DNA from: Paracyclopina nana
Taxonomy: Eukaryota; Arthropoda; Copepoda; Cyclopoida; Cyclopettidae
Length of the DNA stretch: 64,000 nucleotides
Direction of reading: 5' to 3'
Assembly: GCA_019096065.1 (NCBI GenBank)
Contig: JAGUCH010000001.1
Span: forward strand, 11,408,001 to 11,472,000
Position 1 is the stretch's first letter. Each line of letters opens with the position of its first letter. The translations under genes were made by a program, and so were the position numbers. This document shows, one piece after another, positions 1 to 11,600 of the stretch. The notes beneath the pieces were generated by a model, which ran no database searches, had not been told where the DNA came from, and saw only the letters and a list, made by a program, of their open reading frames with translations.

Positions 1-2457
1 CAGAAAAGCCGTCCACTCGACTCTTTTAACCAGCCCTAAATTTATAGCAGAAGTCCCGATGTCACCTGTAAAAGCTTTGTGCAACATAGAGCGAGTTTGG
101 TACTACTTCTTTTTTGCTGCTGTCCTAAATCAGTTCAGGGGTCATGATTTCCTTCTCCGCATTTCCTCTCAACACACACAAAAAAAAGAACTTGCACTAC
201 TCTAAGGCCTTATACTACTACATTTGCAAAATTGGATTGTTCTGCGTCTGCCACTGTGAGCTTGTTAGCACTAGTACAAAGCTCATGAAATCGGGTTGAA
301 GATAGAGAAGCTCAGTCTCATTAGTTGATTACATTTTGGCTATGGTGCATTCATTTTTTCTCCCTACAAAACCGTTGTCTCATCTCAAATCGGCAAAAAG
401 ACTGAGCCACTGTGAGTAAGTAAGAGAGAAGAATCTTTACGAAAGTGAACACAGCAAAGGTGAAGGCCAAAAGCAGCAGCAGCAAGGCTGATTGTGTCAC
501 AAAATGTCTCCTTCGATAGCTCCAATTGAACAACCGAGAAGACAAATGAATGTGAAGACAGAAACGATCACACAGCAGGAAATACGAGACCAAAAACAAA
601 TCCTGTTTTTCACCTGCTTAGCAGTATCTGCGCTTTAGGTCGGTCTCATGGGCAAAAAAACATGCTTTCCTTTTCTTGACCAGAATCTTTGTTCTTTCCA
701 TAAGCAGTGCAGTGGCAAAGGGGTGGAAAAAATAGAGATAAAATAAAGGCTCTTTGCAATTGATGTACCAGCAAAGAAAATCCACTCTTGATAATCCAGC
801 CGTAAGCCTGAAAGCCCATCTGAAAACCTGCACTTTTTTGCCAAAAGCGAGCTGTTGGCCTTTGAATTGAAGGTGGTGGTGGGGGTCATCAGATGAAAGC
901 AAACTTTACGGCAAAATTGAGCCGAAAAGCGAAAATAGTAGGCAGACTTTGATTTCACTGCTGAAGAATTCGAGAAACCTCTCAAATGATGCCTGAATGT
1001 CCTCCAGTCATTTTAAGTTGACAGAAATGTCCAGTGCAAGGCCCAAATTGAGTTTGCATGGCAGTACAACTCGCGTATAATAAAAGGTTTCATCCCATTC
1101 TGCAAAAGCCATTTGAGCTACTTTCTGCGAGCATAATAAAAGTGGGCCTCATGCAGATAGAAATGCACTTTTAAACTTTCTCGTTTTTTGGTGGTCAACC
1201 ACTGGGGATAACTGCATCACAAAAGACTTTTGTCTTTCATGATATAAAGAGTGCAGCTGTCAAATGCTGAAGAAGCCTTTTAAATGATGAAAGTAGTGCC
1301 ACTCAGCTCAGCAAGGCTTGAAGTTATTTTTTCAGTGAAACTTTGAAAGTTTCGGGCATTTTTTTCAGCTCACAGCTGGCTCAGTGTGCAGCCCTGAGCT
1401 CTGTAAGTTTAAGATAAGTTTGGAAAGTTCATCAGATGTGGGTAAATGCTGCAATTCAGTTAGTGTCGACTTGGCTAGCGTCCTATCTGAAATGGCTTTC
1501 GATTACTCTTCCAATGGACCCAAAGGGAAGCGATCATCATCATCTTTTCGAGTAGCAGACATTTTAGCAATTCCTTAGCAAAAAAACCCTTGTAAATAGA
1601 AAATGACCGAAAAGTTTTTGTGCACCTTGCGTGCCCGGCAAAAAAAGCAAAACATCTTGAACATTTTCCGGAAATGTAGCCGAAATCATGTCATTTTTAA
1701 CAATTCATGCCACACTTTGCACAAGATCAAGAAAAATCCAAACTTTTCCTTGGATTCTCAATGTCAAAGCTGAATTCACTCGTCTCATTGCAAATTCAGC
1801 AGGAATATTTTATATCATCCTGTCCCACTCAAATAAACCGATGCATTTCCAGTCTTGGACACCTACATTATTAAGCACTAAAAATAAGGAAAAAAGCGGG
1901 AAGAGGAATATTTGCTAAGAGTCTGTTGTAGAACAATGAGGCCTCTAAAAGCACATGTTCGAAAACGACGACAGGCCCATTTGAATGTCCGCGGATTCAT
2001 CGAGTGGAAAGTGGAAGGCAATGTTTCATCGATGGATGGCTCGAGCCTTACGAACGCGAAAGCACCGCATTCATTCCCTCAGTTTTCACCGTCATCGAAT
2101 ATACAATGAAAAACTAGACGCGTCCTGTGATTTTTGTGACGCTGCGTCCGTTTTTCGACGCGTGAGATGTGAGTCCAAGTTTTGCTAGCTGTTAATGCTA
2201 GAAATCACCGTTAGATGGCGCTGACTCTCATCACGCACCTAAGTAAAGACAAAATGAGATGTTTGAGCAATAGCTTAGTTCTTGCAGGTATCTCTATTGT
2301 CACTGGTTACTTTTAGCTGCAGCTTAAAATGCATAACTGGGTTTTTAGCGAGGTCTGTTTGCCTTTGAAATAAGAAAATATGGAAGAAAATAAAAATTAC
2401 TCAAAAATATTGTATTAATTAGTCTCTATATGATAGTGAAAAATTCCTATTTTAAGC
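1..2457. other. No gene recognised
   Basis: I find no exon chain with protein-family resemblance here. The open frames are short, low in complexity and lack matching splice sites. A 64-residue frame at 1384-1578 (+) ends in a homeobox-N-terminus-like string but stops at once with no donor site, so it is not called. Confidence 0.5.
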
Positions 2458-2622
2458 ATACTTACCTGGCACGAAGGTTAACTGTGATCACAAAGGCAGT
2501 TCCTTCAGAGCGAGATGGTCCCATTGCACCTCCGGGGCTGTTGACCTCTGCGATTTCCCCAAATGTGGGAAACTCGAGTGCGTAATTTATGTTAGTGGGG
2601 ATCTGCGTACGCGCTAATCCCT
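2458..2622 (+). ncRNA. U1 spliceosomal snRNA
   Basis: U1 snRNA base-pairs with 5' splice sites in the U1 snRNP. The transcript starts ATACTTACCTG, the canonical 5' end that pairs with donors. Stem-loop I has stems GAAGG/CCTTC and AACTG/CAGTT around a GATCAC-containing loop. The U1A-type loop ATTGCACCTCC follows. Next come GACCTCTGCGATTTCCCC, the AAATGTGGGAAACTCG segment, an Sm-like site AATTTATG and a 3' hairpin GGGGAT...ATCCC. The length of about 165 nt is normal for U1. The loop I that binds U1-70K reads GATCACAAAGG where GATCACGAAGG is usual, and I see no obvious PSE upstream. It could therefore be a variant or a well-preserved pseudogene. The identification as U1-derived is secure; activity is not. 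Confidence 0.92.
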
Positions 2623-4079
2623 TTTAGTAATATCATTATGATTAAATAAGCTATCACCAACTACTGTCAAAAGAGTACAAATATACTAGGTATATTGGTC
2701 AATACACCACTCCGTGTTTGACAAGTTTGCGGATGATGATTTAACGTAGAGCATGTTGAGGTCACAATTAGATACAAGTTCAATCAATTTCCATAGTGTC
2801 CTCATTCCAGGCAAGTCTTAAAACAAAGAAAGTACCTCAAAACCGACTTTTTCTGCATTGTACCCAAGTGACCATCGATTACTGCTGTGACATGCCTTTT
2901 AATTATGCTTAAATTGATGTAAAAATACAACAATTGCAGGCTATTATTTTTTTTTTAAATTTGCAGACTATCCTCATTTTCTTACGTGTCTGCAACATGA
3001 AGTGCTCTTAAATATGCTTGTCCGTATAGCGTACAAACATATCTACCACACATATGTTTTGGTTCTTTTAACCCACTTGGTTCCCACTTGGTTACGAAAA
3101 AATACAATGAAATCGCTAATTATAAATATCCTCCATTAACATATTCTTTACAATTTCAATATCGCACAATATTTAAAACATGTCTTTTTATGAAATCATT
3201 TAGTAGGTGACAGTGCAGTGTAGCCATTTTATGAGGCTGCAGTTGTTGCATGACGCCGTCCCAAAATAACAACAAAAACACGTGGTCATGCGATGCATGA
3301 CGCCGACTCGCCGACTCGTCTACGTTTTAGTTCACGTCTTCGCGATAGCAGTTTTAGTTCCAATTTTGAACTACAGGTGACGCCAGTTAGCAGCTAGCCC
3401 AATTTTTTGGCCAAGTGTGGACATGCAGTCATATATAAAATTATCATTGTTTAGCAATACAAATTGCTGAATGACATTCTATTAAGAATTACCTTATGCT
3501 TTGATTAGGACTTCTACATCATTTGCCTTAGACGAGACGCCAAAATTGCATTCTTCAGTTTTTACTCAAAGTTATGTCGTTATAGCATTTTAGGCACATG
3601 TTACGAAAACATCATTTTCATTAAGATCATACTTCACAGGATCATTTCTGTAGTATGGTTAACGAATTTCCTGTCTGAAATTCAAAGTCTATCGACCCAC
3701 GATGATGAGACATAGTCTCGACTCCTGAGCGTGAAACCGATCATAGTATTCAATTACCATGATCATTGATGATCGCTCACACTTACTTATGGTGAGTGTG
3801 ATGGAATCGAGTCAGTCTGAGTGGTCACATAATTCAGCTCGAACTAAAATATATGCAATTGAATGTAGGAGTGAGGGAAGTACGAAAAGATTGAACGATT
3901 GTACTCTCGTAAGCAACTTAGCGAGGGGGCGCTTGTAACACTAAATTGCAGATTTACCTGGATTTGTTCTTACATGCGACGCCATCTGTAGAGCAATGTT
4001 AGCATTTTAGCTAAAGCTTCTAAAAGTTGCTTTGTAAGAGCCACATTTCTCCAATACCTTAGCAAGAGCAGTGACCACG
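2623..4079. other. Intergenic, U1 to fucosyltransferase
   Basis: AT-rich sequence without a supported exon. It must hold the promoter of the gene starting at 4080, but I see no clear core element. Confidence 0.5.
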
Positions 4080-5380
4080 ATGAAATGGCTCGCTTTGTGC
4101 ATAAGTTTTTTTTTCGTGTCTATGCCAGCTGCGACTGAAGTAATTTTCCCAGATGTTAGTGAAAACGTCAACTTTTGCCTCAAAAAGCTAACCGCGCAAA
4201 CCATCCATCGATGTGACTGTGAGCCATATAATGAAGAGTTTATTCGCACCAAGCCTTCATACCTCAAGCACAGGGTAATTGATAATTTCGAAAAAGCTTT
4301 AGAATCTTCCAAAAAATGTCTCCTTCAGGTCAAGGGTAGATTGGGCAACAAAATGTTTGCTTATGCACTTTTGACTGCACTCAAGCATGAGCATGGATAC
4401 AGAGTATTTATGGAGGGGCGAGATTTGGAGCATTTGGCATATTTCTTCAAGAACATCGATCAGGTTGAAAGTTTGGAAGTTCTCTGTGATGAAGAAAAGT
4501 CATATCCATGGGAACACAGCTTAGATGTTGTCCCAATGATGGCCAACGACACCATGAGGTTTGGAAGAGTGATTGATTACCTCTATGATGTAACTAGTTT
4601 GAAATTGATTCTCCTCAACATTTCCATAATCAAAGCATTTTTTTTTTGCCCCAAGTCTGTTCTTTTGGCCAGAAACCTGAACAGGGTTTTGAGATGGGAC
4701 TCACTGATGCTCAAGCAAGAGGACCACGTGAAAAGAGCTTTCCAATTTAAAGACAAATTCTTGATTGGTGCCGACCGACGAATTCATAGAATAACCAAAA
4801 AGTGCTATGACAAAAATAAGTGGAAGAAGAAGAAGGAAATAGTCTATGTAGGCATTCATATGAGGTAAGTAGGCAGAAAATTGGCATTTTCCAAATGACC
4901 AAGTCCGGCATTCATCTCAGGTTTAGGGATGCTGGTAGAGACATCATGGAAAAATATGGACTGCCTGAATTGACTGCTTCGCTGTATTTGCGAGCCATGA
5001 ACACATTGGTGGACAAGTTGGAGAGCAAAAAGAGGAAACTGATTTTTCTGGTTGTCACCGATGACCCATTGACAGTACATCATTACATCATGCCTCGAAT
5101 CAGGCATGGCTTTAATGCCTTTTTGGCCGGCACTGGCCACGTCAATAACCGAATCTCAGTTGGGCTGGACATGGCCATTTTATCAAGATGCAATTACACC
5201 ATTCAGTCCTATGGCACCTTCTCTTTCTGGTCGGGATTCCTGTCTGGTGGGCCCAAAATTTTGCCATATCATATGCTACAGAATGTCGTGAAATGGGACG
5301 GGGACAAACCAGCCATGCATCAGGGTCGCTTCTATTTATCTGACATTGGCGTGAGTGCATTGAAAATTGACAGCAGTTGA
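4080..5380 (+). CDS. Alpha-1,2-fucosyltransferase-like, GT11 family
   Basis: Family GT11 enzymes transfer L-fucose from GDP-fucose to a galactose 2-OH in the Golgi. Two exons (4080-4864, 4921-5380) join across a 56-bp GTAAGT...CTCAG intron and encode about 414 residues. The first ATG in frame is 4080; a GTG nine bases upstream is not needed. The N-terminus MKWLALCISFFFVS is hydrophobic, a signal peptide or anchor. GT11 motifs are in order: GRLGNKMFAYA near residue 86, the donor-binding motif VGIHMRR near 256-262 (formed across the intron), FLVVTDD, and the C-terminal motif YGTFSFWSGFLSGG near 359-372. AATAAA follows the stop at 5388 and again at 5397. The G alpha gene starts only about 155 bp further on in the same direction. 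Acceptor specificity cannot be read from the sequence. Confidence 0.88.
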
Positions 5381-5556
5381 CGAAATGAATAAATCAAATA
5401 AAAGCGTACTTGAGTAGAGAGTTTTATTTGTTTTAGTACATCATTTCTCTCGACGAATTGTTGATGGTTTTGTAATTTGTTCCCTTGGCAACGATGCGGC
5501 CTTCTCTGCACCTTCCTATCTCAGGAAATTCTCTCATTTATCAAAAAAGTCTCATC

Positions 5557-7827
5557 ATGGGGAATGGCTGCGCTGTGGCCAAAGTTGGGGTAAGTGACCA
5601 TATTTTCTCACCTTCCTTGCTTCACTCTGATCCTTTAGCAGCCTTTGGAATTGGCCAGCTTTTCATTCATTGACCTGAAACGATCCAGAGACATCGAGTC
5701 GAAGCTGAAGCAGGATGCCCTCAAAGCAACGCATATTGTCAAAGTTTTGCTCCTTGGCACAGGAGACTCGGGCAAGTCCACCGTTGTCAAACAAATGAAG
5801 GTATATTACGACTTTGGAGCTTGGTTTGTTTAGATGTTTTTTAACAAGCATGTTGGGTTATAATTGCTGCATCCGGATGAGGCATCCTTTTTTTAACAAT
5901 TACGTTGAGAAAATGTAACAATAATACTGTCCTGATGACGAGTCCAGCCTTGTGCAGGCCTTTCAACAAGCCGACCCAGGTTCGATCCCCGGTCAAGTTT
6001 TTTTTTTCAATTGAAGAATAACTCTCTCAAGTTGCCAACTTTACAATAATGAGCATTATTTCTTCACATGTGACGAAAAAAGTCATTATTGTACGGTTGA
6101 TGCGAGCGCACGCCAAATCTCAGCAAAATACAAGGATTTTCGCATCACTGCCGTATGTTGTGAACTCACCGCCAAGCTGACAAAAATGAAAATTGGCTCT
6201 TGATTCATTCAATCATTATTGGAATTTAACTATCCTGTATCGATTGATTGCTCTTAACTTTATTGCAATCGTACTTTTTGAATTTATGATTTAAGGCTTA
6301 ATATTAATGTAGACACAAACGTTCCGCCTCAACTCAAAATTAAGCTTGATAGCAAATAATAGCATGCGTTATGCCAAAAGAGCTAAAGAGCCCTTTTATA
6401 TGCTACTTTTTACCAAAAATTGCACTGAGTTATGCATTCAACAGCTGATTTAGCCCTTTTTAAAAGTACTCGCTATTCCTAAATAGCATAATGTTAGAAT
6501 TACGCTTTTACAACTTTAAATGAGGTGGTTTTCGTCATTTCAAAACTCTTTTCCCTGTGAAAAAATTCAGTATACCTTTGCAGAATTATTCAATCAGATA
6601 CATATGGTTCTATCGTTGCAGATTATTCACTTGAGAGGCTTTTCCGATGGCGAACTTCAGCAATATGCTGCATCAGTACGGGGCAACGTCATTGATTCCA
6701 TGGTAGCGTTGGTAGATGCCATGGATCATTTGGGCATCGTGTTTGAAAAAAGAGTAAGACATCCACTATTTGGTGATCATAATCATTTGATCCGGGGACG
6801 CGGAGAGGTTGCGTGAAAAGGGTAAAGATTTTTGCATTTCATATTTTTCAGCTGAGTATCCGGAATGCGGAAAGGCTGCGCGAGCTCTCCAAAGTGTACA
6901 AGACCAAAGGGAAAGTATCTTCGTACAAAGAACTCACCAACATTTTAAATGAGCTGTGGGAAGACAAAGGCATTCAGCGATGCTTCAGTCGCTCCAACGA
7001 ATTCCAGCTGATTGACTCTGCGGAGTACTTCTTCAATAAGGTATGCTAATTTCGAAAATTACGAGCATGAAGCAGAGGACTGGAATTTTCATTTCAGATT
7101 CATGAAGTGATGAATGAGAATTACAAGCCCAACACGGACGACATTTTAAGAACGCGGATCATCACAACGGGCATCTCCGAAATCAACTTTAAAATCAAGG
7201 TATACTTTCTAGAAATAAACCCTGTATACATACCTTATTTGTACTCCGTTATGAAGGATTTGATGATCAACATGATTGATGTTGGCGGGCAAAGGTCAGA
7301 ACGTAAAAGGTGGATCCGCTGCTTTGATTCAGTGCAAGCTGTCATTTTCGTCGCATCCTTGGCCGAATACGACCAGGTACAAGTCAGCCTGAATTTGGAA
7401 TTCAAACAAACTTCCGAAAAAAACTCTTTCTCAGTTTCTAATTGTCCATTTGCATCATGTAATTTAGGTCTTGGTGGAAGATAGCTCCACGAATCGCATG
7501 AAAGAGTCAATTAACCTGTTCGGCCAAATGTGTGACCATCCCTGTTTCTCGGACACAAACATGATTCTGTTTCTCAACAAAAAAGACTTGTTTGCCAACA
7601 AGATCAAGGTCCACCCACTGAGCGTCTGCTTTCCCGAATACCCTGGGCCTAACCGGTATCGGGAGGCTTCCATGTATGTCTGGGAACGCTTCGAGGATGT
7701 CAAAGGGGAGAAAACGCTGTTTAGCCACGTGACTTGCGCCACGGACACGGAAAACCTCAAGGTGGTCTTTGTGGCTGTTACGGACATGCTGGTGCGCTCC
7801 GTCCTGGGCGAAATTGGCGTGGTCTAA
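5557..7827 (+). CDS. Heterotrimeric G-protein alpha subunit, Gi/o-like, divergent
   Basis: This GTP-binding alpha subunit couples seven-helix receptors to effectors at the inner plasma membrane. Seven exons (5557-5589, 5639-5800, 6622-6753, 6852-7040, 7098-7199, 7257-7376, 7468-7827), all phase 0, give 365 residues. MGNGC at the N-terminus suits N-myristoylation plus palmitoylation. G1 is GTGDSGKST (51-59), with Asp where Glu is usual. Switch I is [10 protein letters not shown] with the catalytic Arg at about 192. G3 is [12 protein letters not shown] (214-225) with catalytic Gln about 218. G4 is NKKD (283-286) and G5 TCATDT (from 335). GTPase residues are thus present. The C-terminus ends GEIGVV, without the Cys at -4 that pertussis toxin modifies in Gi/o, so receptor coupling may be unusual. 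The acceptor before 7257 has a weak pyrimidine tract. AATAAA lies at 7859. A receptor gene converges on it from the other strand. Confidence 0.93.
5944..6008 (+). repeat. tRNA-3'-half-like fragment in G alpha intron 2
   Basis: GGTTCGATCCC at 5979-5989 is a perfect B-box/T-loop sequence flanked by a near-complete T stem (CCAGG/CCCGG), followed by a run of T at 5999-6008 that would stop Pol III. No convincing A box or acceptor pairing is seen upstream. It is probably a tRNA fragment or the head of a tRNA-derived SINE. Confidence 0.35.
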
Positions 7828-8616
7828 CTAAAGTAGGCATAGAAGAGTATCATTTGATAATAAAAAAATTGGGGAAAAAAGGCCTCTTCCCAGCTCATTA
7901 GTGATTTGCTCCGAAAGCCTGAAAAGTTGTGGGACAGCTCTTCATTCCCAAGTTTTGAGGGCACGCAGCAAAATTTGAGGGCTCAGCTAAAAGTTACTCA
8001 ACAAAGGCGACTGCACAGCGTGCTGGGAGAACTGCAGGTTCCGCAGAATAATGCGAGCCAATGTCGGCAGTCGCACTGCCATTATTTCGCTCGATCTCCA
8101 ATGAATTGGGTCAGGCCCTCGATTAGCAGCTTGTGAAAATCAAGGCCCAGGGGCTTAAAGGGAACTTCAAAGGAGAAAAATCGAGATTCAAAAATGGAAA
8201 ATCCAATATTGTAAGTAACAAAGTGTAATTACTCAATCAATCAAAAAATGCAACATGCAACTCGCGATGTAGCCGCACGCCTAATGAATTGAGCCGAGAA
8301 AAAACCCATAGCTGCAGTTGGGCATAAAACATTAAGGTAGCTTTCCCATGCTATTAGGAGGACTGCAACAGATTCACTATGTCATTGGCCCTCCACAGCT
8401 GGATGGTATTGACAAATGTAGCCAATACTTTGATTTAAAAATAGGAACATGGCTATTGTACCACTCTACTCACTAAATAATGCAGTAGCATTTGCCATAA
8501 TGACTGTTTTCTCGCTGTTTACCATTTGAAAAAGCAAAAATATTTTATTGAATGGTGCGCAACCTGCCAATTGAGTACGCTAAACTACACTACTGCACAA
8601 AGTGAAAATTGAGAAT

Positions 8617-11600
8617 TCAATTTATAAGAACTTCTGGCAAAAGTTGATTTCTGCCATTGGCAGAGTTCTGTGGGCCAGCATTGTCAGTAGTAGCCAAGGC
8701 CAAGGTTGTGGTGGTAGTGACCACTGTGCAATTTGAGACTTTCTCCTCTTCCTCTTCTTCATCTGCAGCCTCCAAAAATCCATCCTCGGTTTCCACCAGC
8801 CTCATTTCATTTTTCCTGAGTAGTGAGCAAATTTGGCCCACTTTTTTGGGCACGGGAATGGCCACGTTGTCCAAACTCGTGCAGTGTCGATTCAACATTG
8901 TCCTAGAAAAGCATGAAAGTATCTTTCATCATTATCACTCCAGAAGCTTAGACCCATAAGACAAGTTAATTTTCATTGCTAAGAGGCTTATCACAAAGCA
9001 ATCAAGATTGACATGAAACAGGTAAAGTAAAAGCTCAACACTGAATACATTTGATGCATGTTCTTATGCTGCACTGATCCCAAATGAAGCATTCATATGT
9101 GATTCAGCATTTTCTTCCTACTGATGAAAGTCAAAATTGGACAGTTTACACTATTCAGAAATGAAGCACAACTTTTCATCGGCTGACTTACCCTCTGTGG
9201 GCAGACGAGGCAACAATTGAAGAAGTTGATGGCGTTTTTCTCAGCATTGTCAGCGTCGAGGAGGAAGGCTTGTAAATGACAGCTGGGAATTTTTCTTCTC
9301 TTCTGCAATGCTCAAGTTGCCCTTGAAAGAAGAAAATTGACAAAAATCTAATTAAGCAGATAACTTTGGTGGGGAGGAGGAGGCCTCTGACTCAATTTTC
9401 AAGACAAACATGTCACAGCATATGATGCTAAGAACATGTATAAAAAAGAGAAACGCTGTACAAAGAGCCTAAACTTCTTTCATAATCACATCTATACTGG
9501 TAGATTTCTAGGGAAGAGGAATAAAAAAAAAGTTTCTTGGATCTTTTGTGCTCCTCCTCGCTCTCGTTCCCAATGAGTAGCTGCTGCTATACCCACTTGC
9601 ATATCATTTAAGCACATTAAAGACCGGAAACCAATTCCCCCTTTTTTAGCATGCTACAGCTTTTGAAAGGCTTCAAAAGCAGATTTACAGTAGGGCATCC
9701 CTCTAAAAGCCGTACTTTTCTCATTGTGTGGCTGCTTCCCATTGATGAGGGTAGCCAAGTGAGCTCCTGGGCAAAGAGGTCCAGTCCTCAATCTGGGGAA
9801 TCTTGGCAGCAACTCCGACTCTTTTTTTAACTGATTTCTTGAACAAGAGGTCTGTTGCTGTTGATGATGACTGATGTAGGGAAGACTTGCAGTTTTTCTC
9901 AGCTTGGACGACATTTTTTGCCTCTCAATCTCAGCAGCAGGCAGACAAGGGGATTCATCGGGTACAGCAGCTGCTGGGTAGTAATCCATCATTCCACTAT
10001 AACAACGAAAAAACAAATTGACCTGAACGCTTTTGATTAACATATAGTACAAGATGCATATGAAGTATAAAGCTTTTTTCGCTACTTTTGGGACTACTTT
10101 ATCTTTGAAAAAGTAGTACTTGCCTTAAAGTGGACGAGGCTGGAATTTCTGCCTCCTCTTGGGTGCTTAGGGTGCTCAAGTTCCCTTCTGACCAGTTTTT
10201 CCGACGAGCTCCTGAATGAAAATGGAAAATGCACTTTTTTAGTGTTACTCTCTCCATTGAAAAGAGTTGCAAAATTCACAAAACAGCGGCAGTAACACCA
10301 GCTTTGATACCAGTAATGAAAAAATAAACCCGATCGTTTCCATCTTATCAGGGACTTGTCATGGGAAAATGCAGCCCTTAGGTTCCACCCAGCCAAGCAT
10401 GCAATATATATAGGATGGCTTATTGCCTAGGCCGCATAGGGCTTGGTGCTGCTGTCTTTTCTGCTAAAATAGTAATGACCTTTCAAAAAGAAAGGCAAGA
10501 GAGAACCGCGATCAGCTTCCACCAAGAGAAGAGATACACTTCATGCTTCATTCAGGAAAAAGTGCCATAGACTCACCAGCCCTAGAGTAGTTGACGGATG
10601 CCTCAGTTTGAAGTGTGAAGAGGTGATCCTTACTTTCAGGCTTAGGCCACATCGTTTGTCCCACCACGATTGGAGCCCGAGTTATTGTATCATCTTCATC
10701 GATTTCCAGGGTGGTCGTGGTATCCTCCTTTTGAATCTGGAAGGAATCTAGGCTTAGCTTTGTACCGTACACACGATAATGCATGCAGGAAAAAAAAGTT
10801 CACCTAAAAGCTTTTTGAGTAATGGACTAGTTTGGAGCCAAGTTTGGTAAAATGTAATATTAGCAAGTTTAAATTGAAAGTAAACAGAGCTGCTCAATAC
10901 CAGATATATGTTAAATGAAAGAGCTGAGGAGTCGTCATCCAAGCTGGGCAAAAAACTTACTTCATATTTGTTATTGGTCTTGGATTTGTCACCAGTGAGT
11001 CTTCGGTTGAATTTGTCATTGTAGCAGTAAAACAAATGGCAAAGGGGTGGCCCCAAGCTGCACAAAGTGACCTGAAAAAAATGTATTTTGGTCACTGCAA
11101 AAAAGCAAGATGGGTGTAGCTTTCTTTAGACTTGCTGACTCAGACAGAAAGTTTATGCTACAATTCCAAGCCAAGCATTTTCTGATACAAACAAAAGCAA
11201 CAAAATAACTGTTATTACGGCTCATAATGTTGTGCACAGGGAAACTAACCCCACACATTATCAAGTTATGTTACTTTACTGCACAGGTGCGTACTTTTAA
11301 GTATACGCGTTGAGAATGCATCTGAACGGTGAAATAATTAATCATTTGTTGTATTAAATCTCAAATGCCACGCAAGAAACTTGGAGAACAACAGCGAAAT
11401 GCCAGCCAAAAAAGAGCATAAAGTTTACTTAAATTCATGGTGCTTGAAACTTGGCCAAGTTGGTTTTGTAATGAGTTTCATTAAATAATGGCACTTACTT
11501 GCAAGGTCAAGGTGATGTTCAAGGTCCAAAAGGTCACGTGACTCAAACACAATGGGCCCAGTAACGAGAAAACGGTGAGCACAGGGAAAATGGCCAGGAG

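Noticed and set aside
351-599. Minus-strand frame with a hydrophobic run like a type II membrane anchor
   Set aside because: No start context, no joining exon and no family domain.
1384-1578. 64-codon frame ending SSSSFRVADILAIP, recalling homeobox N-terminal motifs
   Set aside because: A stop follows immediately, no donor site precedes it, and no homeobox exon is found nearby.
5944-6008. Complete tRNA gene in the G alpha intron
   Set aside because: Only the T-arm half is recognisable; no A box or acceptor pairing.
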